NCBI GenBank assembly: GCA_964644705.1
Contig: CAZXYF010000004.1
Span: 1 to 40,865, forward strand
Length of the DNA stretch: 40,865 bases
Reading direction: 5' to 3'
From: CAZXYF01 sp964644705
GTDB taxonomy: Bacteria > Planctomycetota > Brocadiia > SM23-32
Shown here: positions 34,656 through 40,865 of the stretch, piece by piece
Layout of the letters: the number at the start of each line of letters is the position of its first letter
Numbering within the stretch: position 1 is the stretch's first letter
The notes under the pieces: generated by a model
The model's input: the letters and a program-made list of their open reading frames with translations, nothing else
Told to the model about the DNA's origin: nothing
Database searches by the model: none
Program-made: the position numbers and the translations under genes

Positions 34656-37274
34656 TCACGCATCGTCCTTCAAACGCCCAACCACCCCGCTGAGGGTCTG
34701 CAGAGCCTCCATCGGCGTCATTTCATCCGGGTTGAGGTCAAGCAATTCTTCCCTGACCTCCGCATCCATCGGCTTGAACAGTGGCATCTGTACCTGCCTG
34801 GTCTGGGGGAGGTCGTCCCGGTCGGGAGCAAAGGTGGGCTGATCATCCGGCCCGATAGCATTTTCCTCCAGGTGCTGAAGGATTTCCCGGGCACGGTCAA
34901 TCACACCTTCCGGCACACCCGCCAGTTTTGCAACATGGATCCCATAACTCTGATCAGCGTGTCCCTCCACGATACGGTGCAGGAAGATGATCTCGCCCTG
35001 CCATTCCCGCACGGCCACGTTCAGATTCTCGACTCCGTCCTGGGTTGCCGCCAGTTGCGCAAGTTCATGATAGTGGGTGGCGAACAGCGTGCGCGCGACC
35101 ACTTCGTCATGGATGTGCTCCGCCGTGGCCCATGCAATACTTACCCCGTCAAAAGTGCTGGTCCCGCGACCCACCTCATCCAGAATGATGAGGCTGCGAG
35201 GAGTGGCGTTGTTAAGAATGTTGGCGACCTCCACCATTTCCACCATGAAGGTGCTCTGCCCTCTCGCCTGCACGTCACTGGCTCCCACTCGCGTAAATAT
35301 ACGATCGACAACACCAATTTCGGCCTTTTTGGCGGGCACAAAACACCCCATTTGCGCCATGAGCGCAAGAAGTGCGACCTGGCGGATATACACGCTTTTG
35401 CCCGCCATATTCGGACCCGTCACGATCATCAGTCGGCTGGATTCGCCATCCATGTTGACGCCGTTGGGCACGAACTGGTCCTCCATGATGACCTCCAGCA
35501 CGGGATGCCGGCCATCCTCCACCTCCAGACGGGTATCCCCATAGATTTCGGGCCGTGTGTAAGCGCGCCGGGCCGACACTTTCGCCAGTGAGAGGAGGGT
35601 ATCGAGGGCGGCCACAGCCTCGGCCGTCTTCTGCAGTCGGACCGTATGTTCGGCCACTTCATCCCGCACGTCCTGGAAAATCTCGTACTCTAACTCCTGG
35701 GCTCGGTCATCAGCACTCAGGACTTTTGATTCCCATTCTTTCAGCTCAGGGGTAATGTATCGCTCGGAGTTTTTGAGCGTCTGTTTGCGAGTGTAGTTCT
35801 CCGGAACCTTGTCTTTATGGGCGTTGGTCACCTCAATATAGTAACCAAACACCTTATTGAATCCGACTTTAAGCGACGGGATATCGGAGCGTTCAGACTC
35901 TTTCTTCTCGAATTCAGCAATCCAGTTCTTCCCCTCGCGCGCGGTCTGGCGCAGCTCATCCAACTCCGCGTTGTATCCGTCGCGGATCAATCCCCCTTCG
36001 GTCAGCGCTGTCGGCGGATCTTCCACGATTGCGCTGCCGATCAGACCGGTCACCTCGGGTACGGGATCAAGCTGTTCCTTCAGTTCCACCAGCCGGTCTG
36101 CGGCCCCCTCATCGAGGATTTCGCGAAGCGGAGGGAGTTGATTCAAGCTGTTTCGCAGGCTGACCAGATCCCGAGCATTTGCGCGACCGGTCGACACCTT
36201 TGTGGTAAGACGTTCGATGTCGTAAATGTTGCGCAGATACTCGCTGAGGGCCTCACGCAACTGCGGCCCATCGACCAGTTCCTGCACGGCATCCAGGCGC
36301 GCCTGAATCCGTTCTTTATCCTTCAACGGGGTGAGAATCCGGCGCCGCAACATTCTGGCCCCCTGCGGCGTTAGCGTCTCATCCAACACCGACAACAAGC
36401 TGCCGTCCGTGCTGGTGTTGCGCATTGTATCGACCAGTTCCAGCGAGCGCTGTGTCATGCGGTCCAGGATCAAATAATCCCCTTTGCGAAAAGCCGATAT
36501 ATCCGTAATATGGTCGGCTGTTCCGCCCTGCGTCTCTTCCACGTAATTCAACACCGCACCAGCGGCGCCGATAGCAGGTTCGAGATCACTGCACCCAAAA
36601 CCATCCAGACTGGCCGTTCCGAAATGTTCGTTCAGACGACGCCGACCGTCTTCCTGAGAGAACTCCCAGGGTGGACGTCGGGTGATCATGCATTCTTCAC
36701 TGAGTTCCACCAGCGCGGGATGGTCCTCTTCATCCATCGATTCCGATTCCGGCAACAAACACTCCGCCGGATTGATACGACGCAGGCTATCCCCCAGCGC
36801 CTCGCTGTCCACATCTTCAACTTCAAAGCTGCCCGTCGACAGGTCCACCCATGCCAGTCCAAATCCATCGTTACCCTCGCGCACGGCCGCAAGATAGTTG
36901 TTGGCCGTACGATCCAGAATATTCTCCTCAGTCAACGTCCCGCGCGTCATCACTCGGGTTACATCGCGCTCAACCAGTCCGGACGACTCGGATGGGTCTT
37001 CCACCTGATCACAGACCGCGACCCGATGACCATCCTCAATCAGTCGCTTCATGTAATTATCGGCGGAATGACAGGGAAACCCGGCCATTGGCACCGGTTC
37101 GTCGCCTTTTTCCCGGCTGGTCAGAGCGATACCGAGAACGCGCGCGGCTATTTTGGCATCTTCATAAAATAACTCATAGAAATCGCCCATGCGAAACAGT
37201 AACAGGGCATCCTCATGTTGCTTCTTAAACGCCATGTACTGGCGCATCATTGGTGTAGCGCCCGATTTTGCCAT
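34656..37274 (-). CDS. mutS: DNA mismatch repair protein MutS
   Basis: Recognises base mismatches and small loops after replication. The 872-residue chain starts with the mismatch-binding domain, including FRMGDFYELFYEDA with the Phe-x-Glu motif, continues through connector, lever and clamp domains, and ends in the ABC-type ATPase: Walker A TGPNMAGKSVYIRQ, Walker B LIILDEVGRGTSTFDG and the His in LFATHYHELAQL. Length and order are those of MutS1. ATG 37274 has no good ribosome binding site, but matches the family start. A good promoter (TTGACA-17-TACAGT) lies at 37328-37356, divergent from that of rplM. Confidence 0.97.
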   Translation of the reverse strand: MAKSGATPMMRQYMAFKKQHEDALLLFRMGDFYELFYEDAKIAARVLGIALTSREKGDEPVPMAGFPCHSADNYMKRLIEDGHRVAVCDQVEDPSESSGLVERDVTRVMTRGTLTEENILDRTANNYLAAVREGNDGFGLAWVDLSTGSFEVEDVDSEALGDSLRRINPAECLLPESESMDEEDHPALVELSEECMITRRPPWEFSQEDGRRRLNEHFGTASLDGFGCSDLEPAIGAAGAVLNYVEETQGGTADHITDISAFRKGDYLILDRMTQRSLELVDTMRNTSTDGSLLSVLDETLTPQGARMLRRRILTPLKDKERIQARLDAVQELVDGPQLREALSEYLRNIYDIERLTTKVSTGRANARDLVSLRNSLNQLPPLREILDEGAADRLVELKEQLDPVPEVTGLIGSAIVEDPPTALTEGGLIRDGYNAELDELRQTAREGKNWIAEFEKKESERSDIPSLKVGFNKVFGYYIEVTNAHKDKVPENYTRKQTLKNSERYITPELKEWESKVLSADDRAQELEYEIFQDVRDEVAEHTVRLQKTAEAVAALDTLLSLAKVSARRAYTRPEIYGDTRLEVEDGRHPVLEVIMEDQFVPNGVNMDGESSRLMIVTGPNMAGKSVYIRQVALLALMAQMGCFVPAKKAEIGVVDRIFTRVGASDVQARGQSTFMVEMVEVANILNNATPRSLIILDEVGRGTSTFDGVSIAWATAEHIHDEVVARTLFATHYHELAQLAATQDGVENLNVAVREWQGEIIFLHRIVEGHADQSYGIHVAKLAGVPEGVIDRAREILQHLEENAIGPDDQPTFAPDRDDLPQTRQVQMPLFKPMDAEVREELLDLNPDEMTPMEALQTLSGVVGRLKDDA

Positions 37275-37327
37275 AACATATATTGCTGTGCAGGGGTAAA
37301 GTGAACCACCAAACAGACGGACTCTGT

Positions 37328-37356
37328 ACTGTATCCGGCCAGATCAATCATGTCAA
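37328..37356 (-). promoter_or_regulatory. mutS promoter
   Basis: Minus strand: -35 TTGACA (37356-37351), 17-base spacer, -10 TACAGT (37333-37328). Predicted start near 37321 leaves a leader of about 47 bases. The -35 box is 30 bases from that of the rplM promoter. Confidence 0.6.
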
Positions 37357-37385
37357 AAACCGGTTTTCCCACGAATTGGTTGTCA

Positions 37386-37414
37386 TTGACAGCCGTCACC
37401 CAATCCGCTACATT
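37386..37414 (+). promoter_or_regulatory. rplM-rpsI promoter
   Basis: Consensus -35 TTGACA (37386-37391), 17-base spacer, -10 TACATT (37409-37414). The start is expected near 37421, some 67 bases before the rplM ATG. Strong, as expected for ribosomal protein genes. Confidence 0.7.
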
Positions 37415-37487
37415 AAATGATCTGAATATGGGGAATTCTTTGTTGAACGATTCTGTGATTAGACTCTGTTTCAGTATTTGAGAAGCA

Positions 37488-37928
37488 ATGAAAACGTATT
37501 TCGCTAAAAAAGAAGATTTCGGCCCGGAAAATAGAGCGTGGTATCACGTCGATGCTGAGGACAAAGTGCTGGGCAGGATGGCCACGGAAATCGCCACCCG
37601 CCTGATGGGGAAGGATCGTCCGGATTACACCCCGCACGTTGACACTGGCGCGTACGTAGTCGTCACGAACGCCGAAAAGGTGCGTCTGACCGGGAAGAAG
37701 ATGTCGGAGAAAGAGTATGATCGTTATTCGGGTTACCCGGGCGGGCGCAAGGTGAAACCGGCACATGAGATGCTCGAGGACCATCCCGAGGAGACCGTTA
37801 GACTCGCCATAAAACGCATGTTGCCCAAAACGACGCTGGGCGACAAGATGTTGGAAAAGCTGAGGGTTTATGCCGGGCCGGACCATCCACATACCTCTCA
37901 GCAACCAGAAACGTTAGAAATAGACTAA
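37488..37928 (+). CDS. rplM: 50S ribosomal protein L13
   Basis: Large-subunit ribosomal protein, 146 residues. Family motifs: WYHVDAEDKVLGRMATEIA near the start, YTPHVDTGAYVVVTNAEKV, TGKK, YSGYPGG, and AIKRMLPKTTLGDKML. The N-terminus (MKTYFAKKEDF) is the usual type. The ATG has a modest GAGAAG upstream. It is followed 45 bases later by rpsI, the classic L13-S9 pair. Confidence 0.98.
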   Translation: MKTYFAKKEDFGPENRAWYHVDAEDKVLGRMATEIATRLMGKDRPDYTPHVDTGAYVVVTNAEKVRLTGKKMSEKEYDRYSGYPGGRKVKPAHEMLEDHPEETVRLAIKRMLPKTTLGDKMLEKLRVYAGPDHPHTSQQPETLEID

Positions 37929-37973
37929 CTACGCACTCAGACTATTCCGGAAAATACGAGGTTTGATACAACG

Positions 37974-38366
37974 ATGGAAAACGAATATTGGTGGGGAACA
38001 GGACGACGAAAAACGTCAACTGCCCGGGTGAGAATTCGCCCAGGCACCGGTGAGATCAAGGTTAACGAACGTGATCTTGAGGAATACTTCCCGCGTGCTT
38101 ATCATCAGCGATCGGCCCTGAAGCCGCTTGAAGTCACCGATTCAGAAGGGAACTATGATGTTTACGTGAATGCCGACGGCGGTGGCATGACCGGCCAGGC
38201 GGATGCGATCCGTCTGGGTTTGGCACGGGCTCTGTTGAAGGCCGATAGTTCCTTTGAAGAGGCACTGAAAGAGAATAAGCTGCTCACCCGGGATGCCCGA
38301 ATGGTGGAACGTAAGAAATTCGGCCGACATAAAGCGCGTCGCGGAAAGCAGACCAGCAAACGCTGA
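37974..38366 (+). CDS. rpsI: 30S ribosomal protein S9
   Basis: Small-subunit protein, 130 residues, with GTGRRKTSTARVRI at the start, VNADGGGMTGQADAIRLGLARAL in the middle and a basic tail KFGRHKARRGKQTSKR whose end reaches the P-site tRNA. Upstream GAGG lies about 12 bases from the ATG. Second gene of the rplM operon; a strong terminator follows after 20 bases. Confidence 0.98.
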   Translation: MENEYWWGTGRRKTSTARVRIRPGTGEIKVNERDLEEYFPRAYHQRSALKPLEVTDSEGNYDVYVNADGGGMTGQADAIRLGLARALLKADSSFEEALKENKLLTRDARMVERKKFGRHKARRGKQTSKR

Positions 38367-38385
38367 ACACGCATACCGCATTCAT

Positions 38386-38421
38386 CAAAAAAGCTCCAGC
38401 GAAACCGCTGGAGCTTTTTTT
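38386..38421. terminator. Bidirectional terminator between rpsI and the YebC gene
   Basis: Stem aagctccagcg/cgctggagctt (38391-38401 and 38406-38416) with loop aaac, an A run before and a T run after (ttttttt). It ends rpsI on the plus strand and can also end the convergent YebC-family gene, which stops at 38527. Confidence 0.93.
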
Positions 38422-38447
38422 ATGTACCCTCTGTCCCGATGTCAGCA

Positions 38448-38461
38448 TTCGGTGAACCACG
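38448..38461 (+). repeat. Short intergenic repeat, copy 1
   Basis: The 14 bases ttcggtgaaccacg recur exactly at 40718-40731, and similar sequence (tttg, t-cc rich) follows both. Both copies lie in gene-free DNA. It may be part of a dispersed intergenic repeat. Confidence 0.35.
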
Positions 38462-38526
38462 GTATGTATTTTGATATCCCCCGTGCCTCGCGCCGGGGAA
38501 AGTTATGTTTCCTCCGGCACAAACGG

Positions 38527-39279
38527 TCATGCTGATTTGAGCCTGTCGGCCAGATCTTCCGGTAGCGTGAAATTGGAATGAACGGTGCTCACATCATCGT
38601 TGTCCTCCAGCTCCTCCATCATAGCCACCACCTTCCGGCCATCCGACTCATCCAGCTCGGAATAGGACAGCGGCACTTCCGTTATCTCCGCGGACTCGAA
38701 CTCAATATCTTTATCTTTGAGCACCTGCCGGACGTCATGGAAATCATCCTTGGGGCAGGTTAGTTCGTACACGCCCCCAGCCCGTTCGAATTCCTCGACT
38801 CCAGCTTCAACCGCCAGTTCAAAAAGCTCCTCCTCCCCCATGCTGTCGGCGTCCAGAATAATTTGCCCTTTGGTTTCAAACATCCAGTCCACGCATCCTC
38901 TGGTGCCCATTTCTCCGCCATGTTTCTCAAAGATCTTCCGAACATCCGCGCTCGTGCGGTTGCGGTTATCCGTCAGGGCATCCACCATAACCGCGGCGCC
39001 ACCGCTGCCGTAGCCCTCGTAACGGACGCCTTCCACTTGCTGCCCCTCCAGTTCTCCAGCCCCCTTCAGTATTGCCCGTTCGATGTTCTCTTTGGGCATA
39101 TTGGCGTCTTTGGCATCCTCGATGGCATACTGCAGCTCCAGATTGATATCGGGGTCTTTGCCGTTCCGGCGGACGGCGCTCATAATCTTCTTCGAAATTT
39201 TACTGAATTTCTTCGCCCGCCGCTTATCTTCTTTCTTCTTCTTGTGTTTAATTCCTGCCCAATGTGAATGTCCTGCCAT
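38527..39279 (-). CDS. YebC/PmpR (TACO1) family protein
   Basis: A 250-residue protein of the YebC/PmpR family. Members are described as transcription regulators or, more recently, as ribosome-associated helpers for difficult sequences such as proline runs. It starts MAGHSHWAGIKHKKKKEDKR, with the signature MAGHSxWxxIKHxK, followed by NMPKENIERAI, YEGYGSGGAAVMV, TDNRNRTSADVRKIF and GCVDWMF. Length is typical. Start ATG 39279 has AAGGAGG seven bases upstream. A promoter may lie around 39530-39555 on the minus strand (TTGGCC-18-TATAAT). No ruvC or other Holliday-junction genes are next to it. Confidence 0.95.
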   Translation of the reverse strand: MAGHSHWAGIKHKKKKEDKRRAKKFSKISKKIMSAVRRNGKDPDINLELQYAIEDAKDANMPKENIERAILKGAGELEGQQVEGVRYEGYGSGGAAVMVDALTDNRNRTSADVRKIFEKHGGEMGTRGCVDWMFETKGQIILDADSMGEEELFELAVEAGVEEFERAGGVYELTCPKDDFHDVRQVLKDKDIEFESAEITEVPLSYSELDESDGRKVVAMMEELEDNDDVSTVHSNFTLPEDLADRLKSA

Positions 39280-39894
39280 GGTCCTGCCTCCTTGTCATCT
39301 GAACTTCAACCTATTTTAAGATTCCCTGCGATTCTGCCGTCACCGTACCATCGGTGAACGAGCATGGCGGAGGCTTCCGAAGTCTGGCGGGCACCACTGC
39401 AGGTGGTACACACACTTCCGGTGCACTGGACATTCCACATGACAGCAGAGACCGGCTTATTTTGTGATTATATTTCTTCATCTAACCGTGGTTTCATCCT
39501 TTCTTGACGGCGGCTCAACTACTTTTAATTATAATGCTTTCACTCTTTCGTGGCCAACATACCTCTCCCCCGGATCACCCGCCCCCCCTGAGCCAGCACC
39601 ATCCGCCATATCGCCGGAAGAAGGGGATGCGAGAGCAGAAGCTCTTTGCGGGGTATCCATTGCAAATCACTCCACTCGGTTCAAATTACCCGTACAATCC
39701 GGGATAGCATGAAGTGCAAAAATGACTTTTGTGTGCTATAATTGCCCAGTCATGTTTGTCGTTGGTCAAACACAAAGACAAAGTACAACAAGACGCTGCA
39801 CAAGGCTGCATTGCACATCATTCCCGGGGGGAGAGAGTTTCAGTGATGTGCCCGTGGGATAACGTGCCAAAGACAGTTCAGCAAAAGGGATATC
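39280..39894. other. Gene-free stretch upstream of the PilZ gene
   Basis: About 615 bases. A 15-base hairpin accac-tgcag-gtggt lies at 39393-39407. A symmetric attataat around 39528-39535 gives a TATAAT on each strand; on the minus strand it pairs with TTGGCC at 18 bases and may serve the YebC gene. The right part carries the PilZ promoter and leader, with a small hairpin tgtttg/caaaca at 39753-39772. Frames of 60-80 residues exist here (for example 39504-39707 plus) but have no ribosome binding site. Confidence 0.4.
39734..39742 (+). promoter_or_regulatory. Extended -10 promoter for the PilZ gene
   Basis: TGCTATAAT, a perfect extended -10. The -35 region (tgcaaa) is weak. Predicted start near 39749 leaves a leader of about 146 bases before the GTG start. 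Confidence 0.5.
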
Positions 39895-40686
39895 GTGGCG
39901 AACACCGGTAAAGACAGACGACAGATGCCTCGCGTCAATTGTCCGGGCGCAATGGTGAAATACGAACGGAAAGCGGGTTTTTTCAAGGGACTTTTCGGCA
40001 AAAAAGAAATTACCTCAGATCTTCTACCCGCCGAAGACATCAGCGGTAGCGGTATGCGCTTTGAAGCCGATGAAGCCCTTGATCCGGGAACCCTTTTGAG
40101 ACTGCGTATCAAATTGGGTGAGGATGTTTCGACTCTGAGTGTGAAGGGGAAAGTCATCTGGCAAAGCGGTTCCCAGGGCACACATGATTACCACGTGGGT
40201 ATCGAATTCCAGGATGTTAGCGATCAAACGCAAAACAAAATCAACGCGGCCGTCCAGGCCCTGATGCAATCACCCGATGCGTTCAGTGGGGCTATCAGTA
40301 TCGGAGATTTTCCGGCGTGGAGGGAAATAGCAAATTACACGGAACCGGAACGGAAAAAATGGATCAAATCCCTGAAAGGGTCCCTGTTGGAAGGCAACGG
40401 GGTGATGGTGAGTCACGAAACACGGAGCGAAACCCACCTGGTGAACCTGATGACTCAGCAGAAGTTCCGTGACCTACCGATCATCTATTCTTTCGCACTC
40501 CATACAAACGACGACAAAGCTGGGGACCTGGGGAAAGGGGAACGAGTAGAGTTCAAAGGTCGTATCAAAGAGATGTCGGTGGGAGCGGCTGAACCCGGCG
40601 AATCCACACAGGTCCGGGTGCCCGGTAAAGGCCGTATTCCAGCCGCCGGTTATATCGTCATATCCCTTCGAAAAGCCAGGATTTGA
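39895..40686 (+). CDS. PilZ-domain (cyclic di-GMP-binding) protein
   Basis: A 263-residue cytoplasmic protein. The N-terminal part fits a PilZ domain: RRQMPRV (Arg-x3-Arg type) near residue 8, EDISGSGMRFE (the D-x-S-x-x-G motif) near residue 48, then beta-strands with GKVIWQS and YHVGIEF. Both nucleotide-binding motifs are present, so c-di-GMP binding is likely. The C-terminal 150 residues are not recognised and have no membrane helix or output domain. The start is GTG 39895, with AAAAGGG six bases before it; no ATG fits. It stands alone behind its own promoter. With pilT and the HD-GYP gene in the window, a link to surface motility is plausible. Confidence 0.85.
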   Translation: MANTGKDRRQMPRVNCPGAMVKYERKAGFFKGLFGKKEITSDLLPAEDISGSGMRFEADEALDPGTLLRLRIKLGEDVSTLSVKGKVIWQSGSQGTHDYHVGIEFQDVSDQTQNKINAAVQALMQSPDAFSGAISIGDFPAWREIANYTEPERKKWIKSLKGSLLEGNGVMVSHETRSETHLVNLMTQQKFRDLPIIYSFALHTNDDKAGDLGKGERVEFKGRIKEMSVGAAEPGESTQVRVPGKGRIPAAGYIVISLRKARI

Positions 40687-40717
40687 ACGAAACCCGGGGG
40701 GCCGTTGCCCGTAAGGT

Positions 40718-40731
40718 TTCGGTGAACCACG
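40718..40731 (+). repeat. Short intergenic repeat, copy 2
   Basis: Exact copy of the 14-base repeat at 38448-38461. Confidence 0.35.
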
Positions 40732-40825
40732 TGCGTTTTGTGATGCCCTACTTGCCGGGCTTGTCCCGGTAGGGGCGTACCTGTGCACTACAGCGGCCGT
40801 ACCACGCCAGGCGACAGGGCCTTCC

Positions 40826-40851
40826 GGCAGGGCGCTGGAGCCATCTTTGAA
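40826..40851 (+). repeat. Dispersed copy of the foldback element arm
   Basis: Matches 25 of 26 bases with the reverse strand of 5335-5360, that is, the inner part of the right arm of the 126-bp foldback element plus six bases beyond it. Similarity to the arm's outer part is weaker (about 8 of 12). The other half of this copy, if any, is beyond the window. Confidence 0.5.
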
Positions 40852-40865
40852 CCCGCGCTGAAACC

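Larger units (their letters stand above)
40687..40865. other. Right-edge intergenic DNA rich in inverted repeats
   Basis: No gene. It holds a hairpin with inner stem ccggg/cccgg (about 40757-40772), the second copy of ttcggtgaaccacg (40718-40731), and a copy of the foldback arm (40826-40851). The window ends inside this repeat-rich region. Confidence 0.5.

Noticed and set aside
34611..35591. Open frame of 326 codons on the plus strand, antisense to mutS
   Set aside because: Lies opposite highly conserved MutS motifs and has no domain pattern of its own.
39504..39707. Frame of 67 codons on the plus strand with a hydrophobic start and Pro-rich end
   Set aside because: No ribosome binding site at TTG 39504 or ATG 39534, and the sequence looks non-coding after the first 15 residues.

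Overview
The window reads as a bacterial chromosome segment, most likely from an uncultured Gram-negative member of the Planctomycetota or a close PVC relative. A run of 100 N at 11286-11385 marks a joined draft assembly. Reasons for the assignment: lipid A/Kdo genes (lpxK, waaA), a very large protein with two N-terminal zinc ribbons, one membrane anchor and a PQQ-type propeller (a layout common in planctomycetes), a DUF2344 protein beside an RNase E/G, and a CBM9-like lipoprotein. Many proteins are rich in Asp and Glu. The lineage is an inference, since there is no 16S gene here. No phage, CRISPR array or complete insertion sequence was found.

Layout. 1-6.5 kb, minus strand: mnmE (tRNA wobble modification) with a possible tiny ORF before it, a zinc-type dehydrogenase, an SLC13-like permease, a foldback (MITE-like) repeat and a CBM9-like lipoprotein. 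6.6-8.6 kb, plus: an NAD+-dependent DNA ligase that lacks BRCT and begins with a signal-peptide-like segment. 8.6-16.2 kb, minus: prmC-murA, then a P2-type cation ATPase with a DUF2254 protein split by the N gap, then a secreted VWA protein. 16.4 kb, plus: an endonuclease III. 17.1-24.9 kb, minus: pilT - nnrE - nucleoside deoxyribosyltransferase, waaA, and a hybrid histidine kinase followed by an HD-GYP response regulator. 24.9-25.9 kb has no convincing gene. 25.9-28.4 kb, minus: DUF2344 - RNase E/G - tRNA-Gln - tRNA-Glu, closed by a strong terminator. 28.6-37.3 kb, minus: lpxK, the large zinc-ribbon/PQQ protein (apparently frameshifted near its end) and mutS; between lpxK and that protein lies the tail of a decayed Gfo/Idh/MocA oxidoreductase on the plus strand. 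37.5-38.4 kb, plus: rplM-rpsI with a good promoter and terminator. 38.5-39.3 kb, minus: a YebC/PmpR-family gene. 39.9-40.7 kb, plus: a PilZ protein.

Functional threads. Translation and RNA handling: mnmE, prmC, rng, tRNAs, rplM/rpsI. Envelope: murA, lpxK, waaA. DNA repair: mutS, nth and the unusual ligase. Surface behaviour and c-di-GMP: pilT, the kinase/HD-GYP pair and the PilZ protein. Promoters resemble sigma-70 sites: TTGACA-17-TACATT before rplM, TTGACA-17-TACAGT before mutS, and extended -10 boxes (TGnTATAAT) before the P-type ATPase, nth and the PilZ gene.

No clearly new multi-gene system stands out. The items most worth a second look are the exported-looking BRCT-less ligase, the P-type ATPase whose usual ion-site residues are changed, the foldback repeat family, the frameshift at the end of the zinc-ribbon/PQQ gene, and the RNase gene joined to two tRNA genes.
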